Shown here: positions 1 through 9,579 of the stretch, piece by piece
Layout of the letters: every line of letters starts with the position of its first letter
Position numbering within the stretch: position 1 is the stretch's first letter
From: an uncultured Clostridia bacterium
GTDB taxonomy: Bacteria; Bacillota; Clostridia; TANB77; CAG-508
Direction of reading: 5' to 3'
Length of the DNA stretch: 21,347 bases
Assembly: GCA_947624405.1 (NCBI GenBank)
Contig: CANQKB010000012.1
Location: 1 to 21,347 of the forward strand
Translations under genes and position numbers: made by a program
The notes under the pieces: generated by a model
What the model was told of the DNA's origin: nothing
The model's input: only the letters and a program-made list of their open reading frames with translations
Databases searched by the model: none

Positions 1-48
1 AAGGGAAAGGATATTTTAGTAAATTATATAGATAAGAAGAAAATATAG
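1..48 (+). CDS. Possible 3' end of an upstream gene
   Basis: One frame is open from the window edge to a TAG at 46-48 and gives a short basic C-terminus (GKDILVNYIDKKKI). It ends one base before the ribosome binding site of rbgA, as expected for a gene in the same operon. The fragment is too short to identify. A signal peptidase gene often sits before rbgA in related bacteria, but nothing here proves that. Confidence 0.3.
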   Translation, partial: KGKDILVNYIDKKKI

Positions 49-64
49 TGAGGAAGTGATTTAA

Positions 65-966
65 ATGGATAATCGACAAAATCAGGCAAATATTAACTGG
101 TATCCAGGGCATATGGCAAAAACGAAGAGAGAAATAGCAGAAGTTCTTAAATTAATTGATGTAGTAGTTGAAATATTAGATAGTCGCATACCTATTTCAA
201 GTCAAAATCCGGACATACAAAATGTTATAAAAAATAAGAAAAAAATAGTACTTTTAAATAAATGTGATTTAGCAGATGAAAAAGAAACAAATAAATGGAT
301 AGCATATTTTAAGAAAAATAATATTATTGCAATAAAAATAGATGCAAATTCAGGGAAGGGAATGAATGATGTATCAAAAGCTATAGAAGAAGTGATGAAA
401 GTAGAAATAGAGCAGGCATCACAAAAAGGAAGAATAAATAAAACGATAAGAGTACTAGTAATTCGGAATACCAAATGTTGGAAAATCATCATTTATTAAT
501 AGAATAGCAAAAAAAACATCAGCAAAAGTTGGAAATAAACCAGGAGTTACAGTAAAAAAACAATGGATTAGAATTGGTACAAACATTGAATTATTAGATA
601 CACCGGGTGTACTTTGGCCTAAATTTGAAAGTGATGAGATTGGTCTAAATCTTGCTTTTACTGGAACGATAAAAGATGAAATAATAGATACAGAAGAAGT
701 CGCTTTTTATTTAACAAAATACCTAATACAAAATCACTTGGAATTATTATGTTTAAAGTACAAGCTTGAAAAAGAGATGGTAAATAATTTGTTTAATGGA
801 GATATAGATGAAAATGAAGCTGTACTTACTGTAATGCAAATGATAGGAAAGAATAGAGGAACTCTTATATCTGGACGGAAAAATTGACATGAAAAAAGTA
901 GCTAATATTTTGTTAAATGATTTTCGAGAAGCAAAAATAGGGAGAATTACATTAGAAAAAGTGTAA
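65..966 (+). CDS. rbgA: Ribosome biogenesis GTPase RbgA (YlqF), two +1 shifts at CGG
   Basis: RbgA is a circularly permuted GTPase that acts late in 50S subunit assembly. The start at ATG 65 follows GAGGAAG at 50-56. The N-terminus has the typical NWYPGHMAKTKRE segment, then NKCD (G4, near residue 65). The uninterrupted frame ends at 499, but skipping C464 of an in-frame CGG gives VLVIGIPNVGKSS, the G1/P-loop, followed by PGVT and LLDTPGVLWPK (G3). The frame then runs to a second CGG at 876-878. Skipping C876 gives SGGKIDMKKV and a C-terminus ending GRITLEKV at the stop 964-966. The result is 299 residues, close to the B. subtilis protein (about 280). Both shifts are needed, and both fall on conserved glycines. 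Mini-III RNase follows 25 bases later, consistent with a ribosome-maturation cluster. Identification is firm; the decoding of CGG is inferred. Confidence 0.93.
464..467 (+). other. CGG +1 site 1 (rbgA, Gly134)
   Basis: The codon CGG (464-466) follows ATT in the rbgA frame. Omitting C464 and reading GGA (465-467) produces the first glycine of the GIPNVGKS P-loop. Without the change the product stops at 497-499 and lacks the P-loop. Confidence 0.93.
876..879 (+). other. CGG +1 site 2 (rbgA, Gly271)
   Basis: This in-frame CGG follows GGA. Omitting C876 and reading GGA gives SGGKID, the expected C-terminal RbgA motif. In the unshifted frame a TGA follows nine bases later. It is the second obligatory shift in the gene. 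Confidence 0.93.
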
Positions 967-991
967 AAAAGCAATAAAGAAAGGAAAATAT

Positions 992-1390
992 ATGGAGCAA
1001 GATATAAAAAGAAGAATAAATGAACTATCACCTCTAACATGGGCATATATTGGAGATGCAGTATATGAAATCTTCGTAAGAGAAGAATTGGTAAATACAA
1101 CAAGATTAAAGCCACACATGTTACATATAGAAAGTGTAAAACACGTAAAGGCATCAGCACAAGCTGAAATATTAAAAAAATTAGAGGAAATCTTAACTGA
1201 TGAAGAGAAAGATATAGTAAGACGTACGAGAAATACCAAAAATCACCATTTACCTAAAAATGCAAATGTAAATGATTATATGTATGCAACGGCGTTTGAA
1301 GGATTAATTGGTTATTTATATTTGACTAAAGATGAAGAAAGATTAAAAGAAATTCTAGATTTTATACAAAAAAATTGGAATATAGCATAA
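992..1390 (+). CDS. mrnC: Mini-ribonuclease III (MrnC)
   Basis: Mini-III is a dimeric RNase III-like enzyme without a double-stranded RNA-binding domain. It trims both ends of the 23S rRNA precursor. The protein has 132 residues, the usual Mini-III size. It shows SPLTWAYIGDAVYEIFVRE near residues 10-28, with the acidic D and E of the RNase III signature, and KNHHLPKNANVNDYMYATAFEGLIGYLYL near the end, which holds the second metal-binding acidic residue (E in FEGLIG). The start ATG 992 follows AAAGGAAA. The gene sits 25 bases after rbgA, so two 50S-maturation functions are likely co-transcribed. It has no in-frame CGG; the CGG at 1290 is out of phase (ACG GCG) and harmless. Confidence 0.9.
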   Translation: MEQDIKRRINELSPLTWAYIGDAVYEIFVREELVNTTRLKPHMLHIESVKHVKASAQAEILKKLEEILTDEEKDIVRRTRNTKNHHLPKNANVNDYMYATAFEGLIGYLYLTKDEERLKEILDFIQKNWNIA

Positions 1391-1431
1391 AAGCAAAATT
1401 CTAAATATTAAATGAAAAGGAGAAATTAAAA

Positions 1432-2885
1432 ATGCAAATTGCAACATTTAAAAATGGCACAGAAGAAAAATATAAAAATAAAAAAGCGATTGCAAATGTA
1501 CAAAAAGTTAGAGTAGATAATTATGCTAAAGAAATCGAAGATGCACTTGATTTAATTGAAAAATATGCAGAAGAAATTGAGCCACCAATTTTAGATAGGA
1601 ATAAATCAAGTGTAAGTAAAACTATGGCATTAATACTATTTAGAAATTCATCACAAAGAGCGCAAAATAGAAAAACACATCAAGAGATGGTAGAAGGTTT
1701 AGCAAAAATTGCTGCAAAACAACTAGGGTTGCATGTGAAATTGACAGGATTAATAGCAAAAAACCATGATATCGGTCATATGTTTTTAGGACATGATGGT
1801 GAAAGATGGTTATCAAATGTTAAGGAAGAATTAGGACTTGGAACATATGTACATAATTCACTTGGTCCAAAGGAACTTATGTACAGATATAAAATATATG
1901 ATGAAATAATTAGAGAAATTGCTTTCCTTTATCCAGAAAAGGAAGCAAAAGAGTTAAATAGATTAAAAAGAAGTTTGTGGTTGATATTAGATGGCATAAA
2001 TTGTCATAATGGAGAGATGACACAAAGCGTTATGAGACCAAATACTGAAAAAACGGAAGCTGATTTTAAAGAAGAAGTTATGAAATGTCATACAGAAAAA
2101 GGTTTTGATAGAAAGATAAGCCCAGCTACTATGGAAGGATGTTTAGTTAGAATGTGTGATATAATTGCTTATACACCATGTGATATGATAGATAGTCTTT
2201 ATGAAGGATTAATAGATAAAATTGACGGAAAACACGAGAGCATATTGTTAAGATTGGGAATAACAAGTGAAGAAATCGCAAAAGCAAATGCAAGAAAAAA
2301 TTATGATAAAATTGCTAAAAAGGTGCAAATTATATTATTAAAATCACTTATGGAAAATAGTACAAAAGATGAAATAAAATTATCACCAGAAGTGTCTGAT
2401 ATTATGTATGAATTTAGAAAAGCAAATCAAGATATTATATTTGCAGAAAAAAATAAAAGGGAAAATGTTGAATTATATTCAGATGCAATAAAGAGATTAA
2501 TGATATATTATGCTGATATGATAGATGAAAATATCGGTGTACATAATTTAAGAGAAATAAATAAGAATAGATTTTTTGCAAAAAGTTTAATGAATGAATT
2601 GGGAAAAGGAGTAGATGAGGAATTTATAAGATTTATAACAGGTACAAATAGTGATATATATGATTTTAATGAGGAAATGTTAAAAAAGGTTGAAGAGAAT
2701 AATGAAGAGGCAAAAAAATACCTTTTGAACGTAGAATGTCATTAGAATTTGCTGCTGAATTTTTATCAACATTGAATGATCATCAATTTATAAAACTTGC
2801 TAAAAGTAAAAAAATCATTACAGAAGCTCAAAATGCATCTATTAGGGAAGAATATAGAAAAAAAGAAGATGAATATAGTTTATAG
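1432..2885 (+). CDS. HD-domain dNTP triphosphohydrolase-like protein with a -1 shift near the end
   Basis: The protein belongs to the dGTPase-like HD hydrolases, which split dNTPs into nucleoside and triphosphate. Visible metal-site motifs are H83, NHDIGHMFLGHDGE (residues 111-124, with H112-D113 and H121), H192 in NCHNGE, and MCDIIAYTPCDMID (about 241-254), the usual C-terminal aspartate motif. ATG 1432 follows AAAAGGAGAAA. The zero frame ends at 2745. Going back one base at the A7 run (2712-2718) gives KKIPFERRMSLEFAAEF and extends the protein to a TAG at 2883-2885 (about 484 residues), ten bases before the lepA start. The tail looks like real coding sequence. The shift is unlike the CGG sites in direction and sequence. 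It may be ribosomal or transcriptional slippage, a sequencing error in a homopolymer, or a true mutation. The catalytic core is intact in either reading. The substrate is not known. Confidence 0.75.
2712..2718 (+). other. A7 heptamer, candidate -1 slip site in the HD-domain gene
   Basis: Seven A residues lie in the phase GCA AAA AAA, the canonical A_AAA_AAA form for tandem -1 slippage. After the slip the frame continues as ATA CCT TTT GAA CGT. A GAAGAGG at 2704-2710 directly upstream could pair with 16S rRNA, but I see no strong downstream hairpin. A homopolymer sequencing error is an equally good explanation. Confidence 0.45.
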
Positions 2886-2895
2886 GAGAATGTAA

Positions 2896-4708
2896 ATGCA
2901 AAGAAAACAAGATTATATTAGAAATTTCAGTATAATTGCACATATTGACCACGGAAAATCTACACTTGCGGATAGATTAATAGAAATGACAGGTGTTTTA
3001 TCTCAAAGAGAAATGGAATCTCAAGTTCTAGATAATATGGAACTTGAAAAAGAAAGAGGAATTACAATAAAATCTCAAGCAGTTAGAATGAAATATAAGG
3101 CAAAAAATGGAAATGAATATATATTAAATTTAATTGATACACCAGGGCATGTAGATTTTAATTATGAAGTATCGAGAAGTTTAGCAGCATGTGATGGAGC
3201 AGTATTGGTTGTGGATGCTTCACAAGGAGTAGAAGCACAAACTCTTGCAAATGTATATTTAGCACTTGATAATAACCTAGAGATAATTCCAGTAATAAAT
3301 AAAGTAGATTTACCAAATGCAAGACCAGACGAGGTAAAAAAAGAAATAGAAGATATAATTGGGCTAGACACGACAGATGCACCATGTATTTCAGCAAAAT
3401 CAGGATTAAATGTAGAAGAAGTATTAGAACAAATAGTAAGTAAAATTCCGGCACCAAGTGGAGATGAAGAAGCACCTACAAAGTGCTTGATATTTGATTC
3501 ATATTATGATAATTATAAAGGAGCTATTGCACACGTTAGAGTGGTAGATGGCAAAGTAAAAGTTGGAGATGAAATTTTGCTCATGGCAGCAAATAAAGTA
3601 TTTACTGTAACAGAGGTAGGGTATTTTGAACCAGGGCAATATGTTTCATCAGGTGAAATAGGAGCAGGTGAAGTACGGATATATTGCGGCAAGTATCAAA
3701 AACTTATCAGATATACATGTTGGAGATACAATAACATTAAATCAAAATCCAGCACCAGAAAAATTACCAGGATATAAAAAAGTAAATCCAATGGTGTATT
3801 GTGGACTTTATCCAATGGATGGAAGTGATTACGAATTTTTAAAAGTAGCACTTGAAAAACTTAAATTAAACGATGCAGCATTAGAGTATGAACCAGAGAC
3901 ATCAGCAGCTCTTGGATTTGGTTTTAGATGTGGATTTTTAGGACTTTTACATTTGGAAATAATAGAAGAAAGGCTAGACAGAGAATTTGATTTAAGTCTA
4001 ATTACAACATCGCCTTCTGTTATTTATAAAGTACACAAAACGACCGGAGAAGTTGTAGAACTATATAATCCAACAGATTTGCCTTCACCACAAGAAATAT
4101 CATATATAGAAGAACCAATTGTAAATGCAGAAATATTGACACCAAAAGAATATGTTGGAGGAATAATGGAAATATGCCAAAATAGGCGTGGAAATTACAT
4201 AGACATGAAATATTTAGATGCTAATAGAGTTACTCTTTGCTATGAATTACCTTTAAATGAGATTATATATGACTTTTTTGATATATTAAAATCAAAAACT
4301 AAAGGTTATGCATCATTTGATTATGAATTTAAAGAATATAGAAGAGCAGACCTTGTCAAACTTGATATTCATGTAAATGGTGAAGCTGTAGATGCACTAT
4401 CATTTATAGTACACAAAGATAGCAGTTATACAAGAGGCAAAAAAATGGTTGAAAAATTGAAAACGTGTATACCAAGGCATTTATTTGCAATACCCCTTCA
4501 GGCAGTTGTTGGTGGAAAGATAATTGCCAGAGAGACAATTTCAGCAATGAGAAAAGATGTTCTTGCAAAATGCTATGGAGGAGATATTTCAAGAAAGAAA
4601 AAATTACTTGAAAAGCAAAAAAAAGGTAAAAAGAAGATGAGACAAGTTGGAAATGTAGAAATGCCCCAGGAAGCATTTTTAAGTGTTTTAAAACTAGATG
4701 AAGAATAG
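2896..4708 (+). CDS. lepA: Elongation factor 4 (LepA), one +1 shift at CGG
   Basis: LepA (EF-4) is a ribosome-bound translational GTPase. ATG 2896 follows TAGGAGA. GTPase motifs are all visible: AHIDHGKST (G1, about residues 15-23), ERGITI (G2), DTPGH (G3), NKVDLP (G4) and SAKSG (G5). Domain 2 runs on to GEIGAGEV, where an in-frame CGG lies at 3676-3678. Skipping C3676 gives the family motif EVGYIAASIKN and the frame stays open to 4708 through domains 3 and 4 and the LepA C-terminal domain (SRKKKLLEKQKKGKKKMRQVG, the conserved basic tail). The whole protein is 603 residues, matching E. coli LepA (599). Without the shift, translation stops at 3777 in the middle of domain 2. The housekeeping nature of the gene argues against random decay. 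Confidence 0.95.
3676..3679 (+). other. CGG +1 site 3 (lepA, Gly261)
   Basis: This in-frame CGG follows GTA. Skipping C3676 and reading GGA restores EVGYIAASI, a conserved LepA stretch. The nearby CGG in GCG GCA (3686) is out of phase after the shift and is read normally. Confidence 0.95.
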
Positions 4709-4727
4709 AAACGAAAGGATAATGATA

Positions 4728-6368
4728 ATGAAATTAATTTACGAAGAAAAAGAATACAATTTTGATGCTGGAAGGAGCATATATGAAGTATTAAAAGAAG
4801 AAATAGAAAAAAGAGGGAAAGAAATTTTAACTTGTAATTTTAATAATGAAATTAAAAGTTTAAACTATATACCAACAGAAGATGGAAATGTTCAGTTTAT
4901 AGATTATAGGAACACAGAAGGGAAAAGAGTATATGTTCGTGGAATTATGTATGTTATGGCAATGGCAATAAATGAACTATATAAGGATGCATACCTTACT
5001 ATAAATTATCAATTAGATAACAGTATGTACTGTACATTTGAAAATCTAGAAATAACACCAGAAGTATTAGATAATATAAATGTGAAGATGAAAGAAATTA
5101 TTGAGCAAGATTTACCTATAAAAAAAGTTGAAATGACACCAGATGAAGCAAAAGAATTTTATGAAAAGGAGCATTCTTTAAGAGGAATTTTGCAAATAAA
5201 TACTGAAACAAAAGAAAAGGTATCATTATACTATTGCAAAGGTTATTATAATTATTTTTATGGTGTTATGCCAATTTCAACAGGATATGTAAAAGTATAT
5301 GAACTTGTGAAATATAAAGAAGGATTTTTATTAAGATACCCTTCTAAAGAAAACCCAAATAAAATGAAAGAATTTAGAGAAAATGCTAAATTAAATGCAG
5401 TTTTACAAGAATATGAAAGAATATATAGAGTATTGAAATTAAATACAATATATAGATTAAATAAAAAAATCGAACAAGATGAAGGAAAAGATACAATACT
5501 TTTAGCAGAGGCACTTCATGAAAAGAAGATTTCAGATATAGCAGATGAAATTCTAAAGAAAAATGGTGTAAAAATGATACTTATTGCAGGACCATCATCA
5601 TCAGGTAAAACAACTTTTGCTAAAAGATTATCAATACAATTAAAATTAAATGGAATAGAGCCAAAAACATTATCAGTTGATAATTATTTCGTAGAAAGAG
5701 AGCAAAATCCATTAGATGAAAATGGAGAATATGATTTTGAATGCTTAGAAGCAGTTGATATAAGATTATTTAATGAACATTTACTAAGACTTCTTTCAGG
5801 TGAAGAAGTTGAAATACCTACATTCGACTTTAAAGCAGGACATAAAGTATTCAAAGGTAATAAAATGCAACTAGGAGAGAATGATATACTTGTTGTCGAA
5901 GGAATACATTGTTTAAATGACAAATTAACAGAAGCAATTCCAAAAGATAAGAAATTTAAGATTTACATAAGTGCTCTTACAGTTTTGAATATTGATTATT
6001 ATAACAGAATTTCTACAACAGATACGAGAATTATAAGAAGGATAGTTAGAGATTATAAATATAGAGGATATTCAGCCAAAAATACACTTCAAAGATGGAA
6101 ATCAATTTCAAGGGGAGAGAAAAAGTATATATTCCCATATCAAGAAGAAGCAGATGCAATGTTTAATTCATCAATAGTATATGAACTTGGAGTGCTAAAA
6201 GATTATGCTCTTCCAATTTTAGCAGAGGTTGGAAAAAATGAACCAGAATATGCAGAAGCTAAAAGACTTATGAGACTTTTAAGTTATTTTAAATCAATTG
6301 GAACAGAATATATCCCTGAAAGTTCTATTTTAAGAGAGTTTATAGGAGAAAGTATTTTTGAATACTAA
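4728..6368 (+). CDS. TGS-domain nucleoside kinase (uridine kinase-like)
   Basis: The protein combines an N-terminal TGS-like domain (about residues 1-60) and a threonyl-tRNA-synthetase-type second additional domain with a C-terminal P-loop kinase of the uridine kinase/phosphoribulokinase family. The P-loop GPSSSGKTT is at about 288-296, followed by SVDNYFVEREQNP and DFECLEAVD, typical of this kinase family. The likely reaction is ATP-dependent phosphorylation of a nucleoside, with the substrate unproven. I chose ATG 4728 because AAAGGA at 4714-4719 is eight bases upstream. An ATG at 4698 overlaps the end of lepA and has no such site. The length is 546 residues, as usual for this Clostridia/Thermotoga family. 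There is no in-frame CGG. Confidence 0.82.
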   Translation: MKLIYEEKEYNFDAGRSIYEVLKEEIEKRGKEILTCNFNNEIKSLNYIPTEDGNVQFIDYRNTEGKRVYVRGIMYVMAMAINELYKDAYLTINYQLDNSMYCTFENLEITPEVLDNINVKMKEIIEQDLPIKKVEMTPDEAKEFYEKEHSLRGILQINTETKEKVSLYYCKGYYNYFYGVMPISTGYVKVYELVKYKEGFLLRYPSKENPNKMKEFRENAKLNAVLQEYERIYRVLKLNTIYRLNKKIEQDEGKDTILLAEALHEKKISDIADEILKKNGVKMILIAGPSSSGKTTFAKRLSIQLKLNGIEPKTLSVDNYFVEREQNPLDENGEYDFECLEAVDIRLFNEHLLRLLSGEEVEIPTFDFKAGHKVFKGNKMQLGENDILVVEGIHCLNDKLTEAIPKDKKFKIYISALTVLNIDYYNRISTTDTRIIRRIVRDYKYRGYSAKNTLQRWKSISRGEKKYIFPYQEEADAMFNSSIVYELGVLKDYALPILAEVGKNEPEYAEAKRLMRLLSYFKSIGTEYIPESSILREFIGESIFEY

Positions 6369-6413
6369 ATGAAAATGTAAGTATTGGCATTAGAAAGGAA
6401 GGCGTAAGAAAAA

Positions 6414-6740
6414 ATGGGAGCAAAATTTACTGAAATAGATGAAGGGTTTAAATGTGAAAACTGTGGTGAGGAGGTAAAACCCCTTGGTTATTCTTGCCGT
6501 AATCATTGTCCAAAGTGTTTATACTCAAAACATGTTGATATAAATCCAGGAGATAGAGAAGAAACATGCCATGGTCTTTTAAAACCTATTGATGTAGAAA
6601 TAAATTCTAAAAAGGGGTATGTTATAGTTTTTAAATGTGTAAAATGTGGTCAAATAAGAAAAAATAAAATGGCAGAAGATGATGATATGGATAAAGTTTA
6701 TGAGATTTTAAAACAAAAGAATAATACTAATTCTTTTTAA
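6414..6740 (+). CDS. RNHCP domain zinc-ribbon protein
   Basis: This is a 108-residue protein with the pattern CENCGEEV then CRNHCPKCLYSKHVD, which contains the RNHCP motif that names the family. A second Cys pair, CVKCGQ, lies near residues 80-85. The cysteines are spaced as in a zinc ribbon. The biochemical role of the family is not established; nucleic-acid or RNA binding is a guess from the fold. ATG 6414 follows GAAAGGAAGG. The gene lies 45 bases after the nucleoside kinase and 32 bases before the solute-binding protein, so co-transcription is likely. Confidence 0.85.
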   Translation: MGAKFTEIDEGFKCENCGEEVKPLGYSCRNHCPKCLYSKHVDINPGDREETCHGLLKPIDVEINSKKGYVIVFKCVKCGQIRKNKMAEDDDMDKVYEILKQKNNTNSF

Positions 6741-6772
6741 AACTTTACTTTAGAAAGGAATGATAAGTAGTA

Positions 6773-8380
6773 ATGAAAAATAATATTGTCAGGTACATAT
6801 TTGTGATTGCGGCAATAGGATTAATAGCATATGCAGTATATTACGTTTATCATAATGATGGCGAGATTATAGAAAATGATGAAGAAGTTGTTTCTCAAGA
6901 GGAAGAAGATGGAGAAGAAAGCTTAAGGATTGGAATATCAAATCTTGATACATTAAATCCTTTAATTTCAAAAAATCAAAATGTACAAGATATTTCGAAA
7001 TTTATTTATGAACCATTATTTGATGTAACTAGTGATTTTAAATTAGAAAATTGCTTAGGAACAGAAATTTCTAAAGTTGATGCTACAACATATCTTATAA
7101 ATACACGAGAAAACGTAAAATGGCATAATGGAGAACCTTTTGTAGTTGATGATGTTAAATATACAATAGAGATGATAAAAAGCTTAGGAGATAATTCTAT
7201 TTATATTAGCAATGTATCCATGATTAATAATGTAGAAATTGTAGGTAATAATACACTAAAGATTTATTTAAATGAAGAAACACCTTTTTTCGAATATAAT
7301 TTAACATTTCCAATAATTTGTAAATCCTTTTTTAGTACAGATGATATTGCTTCATCAGATAGAAATAATCTTCAAATGGGAACAGGAAGATATAAGTTAT
7401 ATTCTGTAGATGTAAATTCACAAATTGATTTAATAAAAAATGAGGAATGGTGGAATAAAGAAGCGGTAGATTTAAGAATAGATAATATAGTAATAAGAGT
7501 ATATGGAACAGTAGCAGAATTGTATAATGCGTATAAACTTGGTGGACTTGATATGGTTAATTCGAGAGGGATAAACATTGAAAATAACATAGGTACAATA
7601 GGAGCAAATTCTCAGCAGGGATTTGGTAGAGATTTTGATTATTTGGTGCTAAATTGTGGAAGTAATATTTTATCAAATATGGAAGTAAGGCAAGCTATTG
7701 GTTATGCTATAAATAGAGATGAAATAATTAATTCAGTATATGCTGGTAAGTATAAAGCAGGGGACTTTCCATTATCATATGGAAGCTATTTATATACGGA
7801 AAATCCAGAAGCTAAAAGTTTTAATCAAGAAAAAGCAAAACAAATTTTACAAGATGGAGGGTGGACTTTATCTGGTAAAGTATGGCAAAAGAAAGTGGGA
7901 TATAGCACAATAAGATTGAGAATAAATTTAGTTGTACAATCAGAAAATGCAAATAGAGTAAACGTAGCAAATATCATAAAAAGTAATTTAGAGGGAATAG
8001 GAATACCTGTCACAGTTAATTCTGTAAAGCAGGCAAGCTTTGATTCATATATGAAAAATAAAAATTATGATATGATTTTAACAGGTGTTAGCGTAGGAAT
8101 AAGTCCTAATCTTTCTAGATATTTATCAGGTGGAAATCTTGCAAATTTTAATAATGAAGAAGTAAATGAAATTTTAAATGATGTAAAAAATATATCAGAT
8201 GAAGCAACTCTATTGGAAAAATATAATAGATTGCAGGCAATATATGAAACAGAAAGACCATATGTAGGATTGTATTTTAGTTCACGAACATATGTATATA
8301 ATAAGAATTTGACTATAACAGGAAATAACAGTTGGTTTAATATTTATGATGATATTGAAAATTGGCATAAGAGAAATTAA
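6773..8380 (+). CDS. ABC transporter solute-binding protein, family 5 (peptide type)
   Basis: This 535-residue extracellular binding protein resembles the OppA/DppA group. The N-terminus has a hydrophobic segment (about residues 8-27) and then an acidic linker rich in E and D. There is no lipobox cysteine, so it is probably held by an uncleaved N-terminal helix rather than as a lipoprotein. Family-5 features include LRIGISNLDTLNPLI, FIYEPLFDVT, VKWHNGEPFVVDDVKYTIEM and VRQAIGYAINRDEII. No permease or ATPase gene adjoins it, so the transport partner is elsewhere or the protein works alone. The ligand is probably an oligopeptide, but this is inferred from the family only. ATG 6773 follows AGAAAGGAATG. 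Confidence 0.85.
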   Translation: MKNNIVRYIFVIAAIGLIAYAVYYVYHNDGEIIENDEEVVSQEEEDGEESLRIGISNLDTLNPLISKNQNVQDISKFIYEPLFDVTSDFKLENCLGTEISKVDATTYLINTRENVKWHNGEPFVVDDVKYTIEMIKSLGDNSIYISNVSMINNVEIVGNNTLKIYLNEETPFFEYNLTFPIICKSFFSTDDIASSDRNNLQMGTGRYKLYSVDVNSQIDLIKNEEWWNKEAVDLRIDNIVIRVYGTVAELYNAYKLGGLDMVNSRGINIENNIGTIGANSQQGFGRDFDYLVLNCGSNILSNMEVRQAIGYAINRDEIINSVYAGKYKAGDFPLSYGSYLYTENPEAKSFNQEKAKQILQDGGWTLSGKVWQKKVGYSTIRLRINLVVQSENANRVNVANIIKSNLEGIGIPVTVNSVKQASFDSYMKNKNYDMILTGVSVGISPNLSRYLSGGNLANFNNEEVNEILNDVKNISDEATLLEKYNRLQAIYETERPYVGLYFSSRTYVYNKNLTITGNNSWFNIYDDIENWHKRN

Positions 8381-8398
8381 AAATTTTTAAAAAAAGTA

Positions 8399-8427
8399 TT
8401 GACTTATTAAAAAATTAAGTATAGAAT
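8399..8427 (+). promoter_or_regulatory. Vegetative promoter of recA
   Basis: TTGACT (8399-8404) and TAGAAT (8422-8427) are separated by 17 bases, a good sigma-A-type promoter. Transcription would start near 8433, leaving a leader of about 30 bases before the recA start. Confidence 0.7.
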
Positions 8428-8433
8428 AAGTAC

Positions 8434-8445
8434 AAACAGATGTTT
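8434..8445. promoter_or_regulatory. Possible LexA (SOS) operator before recA
   Basis: AAACAGATGTTT is an inverted repeat with the AAC-N4-GTT core of the Gram-positive LexA box (consensus CGAACNNNNGTTCG), but it lacks the outer CG pairs. It covers the predicted transcription start of recA, the place where LexA normally represses. Confidence 0.45.
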
Positions 8446-8463
8446 AAAATAGGAGGAATAAAA

Positions 8464-9579
8464 ATGGCAAAAGAAAATAATGTAAGTAATGAAAAGAAAA
8501 TGGCCCTTGAAATGGCAATGGGACAAATTGAAAAACAATTTGGAAAAGGTTCAGTAATGAAACTTGGAGAATTTAAAGCAATGAACGTAGAAGCTATCCC
8601 AACAGGAGCTCTAGGACTTGATATTGCATTGGGAATAGGAGGAGTTCCAAGAGGAAGAATAATAGAAATATATGGTCCAGAAAGTTCTGGTAAAACAACA
8701 CTAGCATTACATATAATATCAGAAGCACAAAAACAAGGTGGTGAAGCAGCTTTCATAGATGCAGAGCATGCATTAGATCCTGTATATGCTAAAAACTTAG
8801 GTGTAGATATAAATGAGCTTATAGTATCACAACCAGATACAGGAGAGCAAGCACTTGAAATTGCAGAATCATTAATTAGAAGTGGTGCATTAGATGTAAT
8901 AGTTGTAGACTCAGTTGCAGCATTAGTTCCAAAGGCAGAAATAGATGGAGATATGGGAGATTCACATATTGGTTTACAAGCAAGACTTATGTCACAAGCT
9001 TTAAGAAAACTTGCAGGAGCTGTAAATAAATCAAAAACAGTTATAATATTTATCAACCAGTTAAGAGAGAAAGTAGGAGTAATGTTTGGAAATCCAGAGA
9101 CAACAACAGGTGGTAGAGCACTTAAATTCTATGCATCAGTTAGAATGGATATAAGAAAAGTAGAAAATATAAAACAAGATGGAGAAGTAATAGGAAATAG
9201 AGCAAGAGTAAAAATTGTTAAAAATAAGGTTGCACCACCATTTAGAGAGGCAGAATTTGACATATTATATGGTCATGGAATATCAAAAGAAGGTAACATA
9301 CTAGACATTGCTGTTGGACTTGATATAATTGTAAAAAGTGGATCATGGTTTAGCTATAATGGAGAAAGAATTGGACAAGGAAGAGAAAACGTAAAGAAAT
9401 ATTTAATGGATAATCCAGAAGTATTAGCAGAAGTAGAGAAAAAAGTTAGAGCAAATATGGAAAAAGCTTTTGAAAAATCTCTAAATGAAGAAGAAAGAAC
9501 AGAAGAAGGAGAAGAAGTTGAAGAAGAGGATATTGAAGATATAGAAAATATAAATAATGAGGAGCAAATAGATGAGTAG
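8464..9579 (+). CDS. recA: Recombinase RecA
   Basis: RecA is the DNA strand-exchange ATPase that also triggers LexA cleavage. The Walker A motif GPESSGKTT is at about residues 71-79. Other RecA hallmarks are AFIDAEHALDP, VVDSVAALVPKAEI and FINQLREKVGVMFGNPETTTGGRALKFYASVR. ATG 8464 is chosen because AGGAGGAA sits seven bases upstream. An in-frame ATG at 8440 precedes that site and lies inside the putative operator. The protein has 371 residues and ends in a strongly acidic tail (roughly the last 30 residues), longer in Glu runs than usual. It overlaps recX by eight bases. There is no in-frame CGG in the gene. Confidence 0.97.
   Translation: MAKENNVSNEKKMALEMAMGQIEKQFGKGSVMKLGEFKAMNVEAIPTGALGLDIALGIGGVPRGRIIEIYGPESSGKTTLALHIISEAQKQGGEAAFIDAEHALDPVYAKNLGVDINELIVSQPDTGEQALEIAESLIRSGALDVIVVDSVAALVPKAEIDGDMGDSHIGLQARLMSQALRKLAGAVNKSKTVIIFINQLREKVGVMFGNPETTTGGRALKFYASVRMDIRKVENIKQDGEVIGNRARVKIVKNKVAPPFREAEFDILYGHGISKEGNILDIAVGLDIIVKSGSWFSYNGERIGQGRENVKKYLMDNPEVLAEVEKKVRANMEKAFEKSLNEEERTEEGEEVEEEDIEDIENINNEEQIDE

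Noticed and set aside
8415..9056. Long antisense frame of 213 codons opposite recA
   Set aside because: It is a shadow of recA with low-complexity Ser/Ala/Ile/Pro composition and no binding site.
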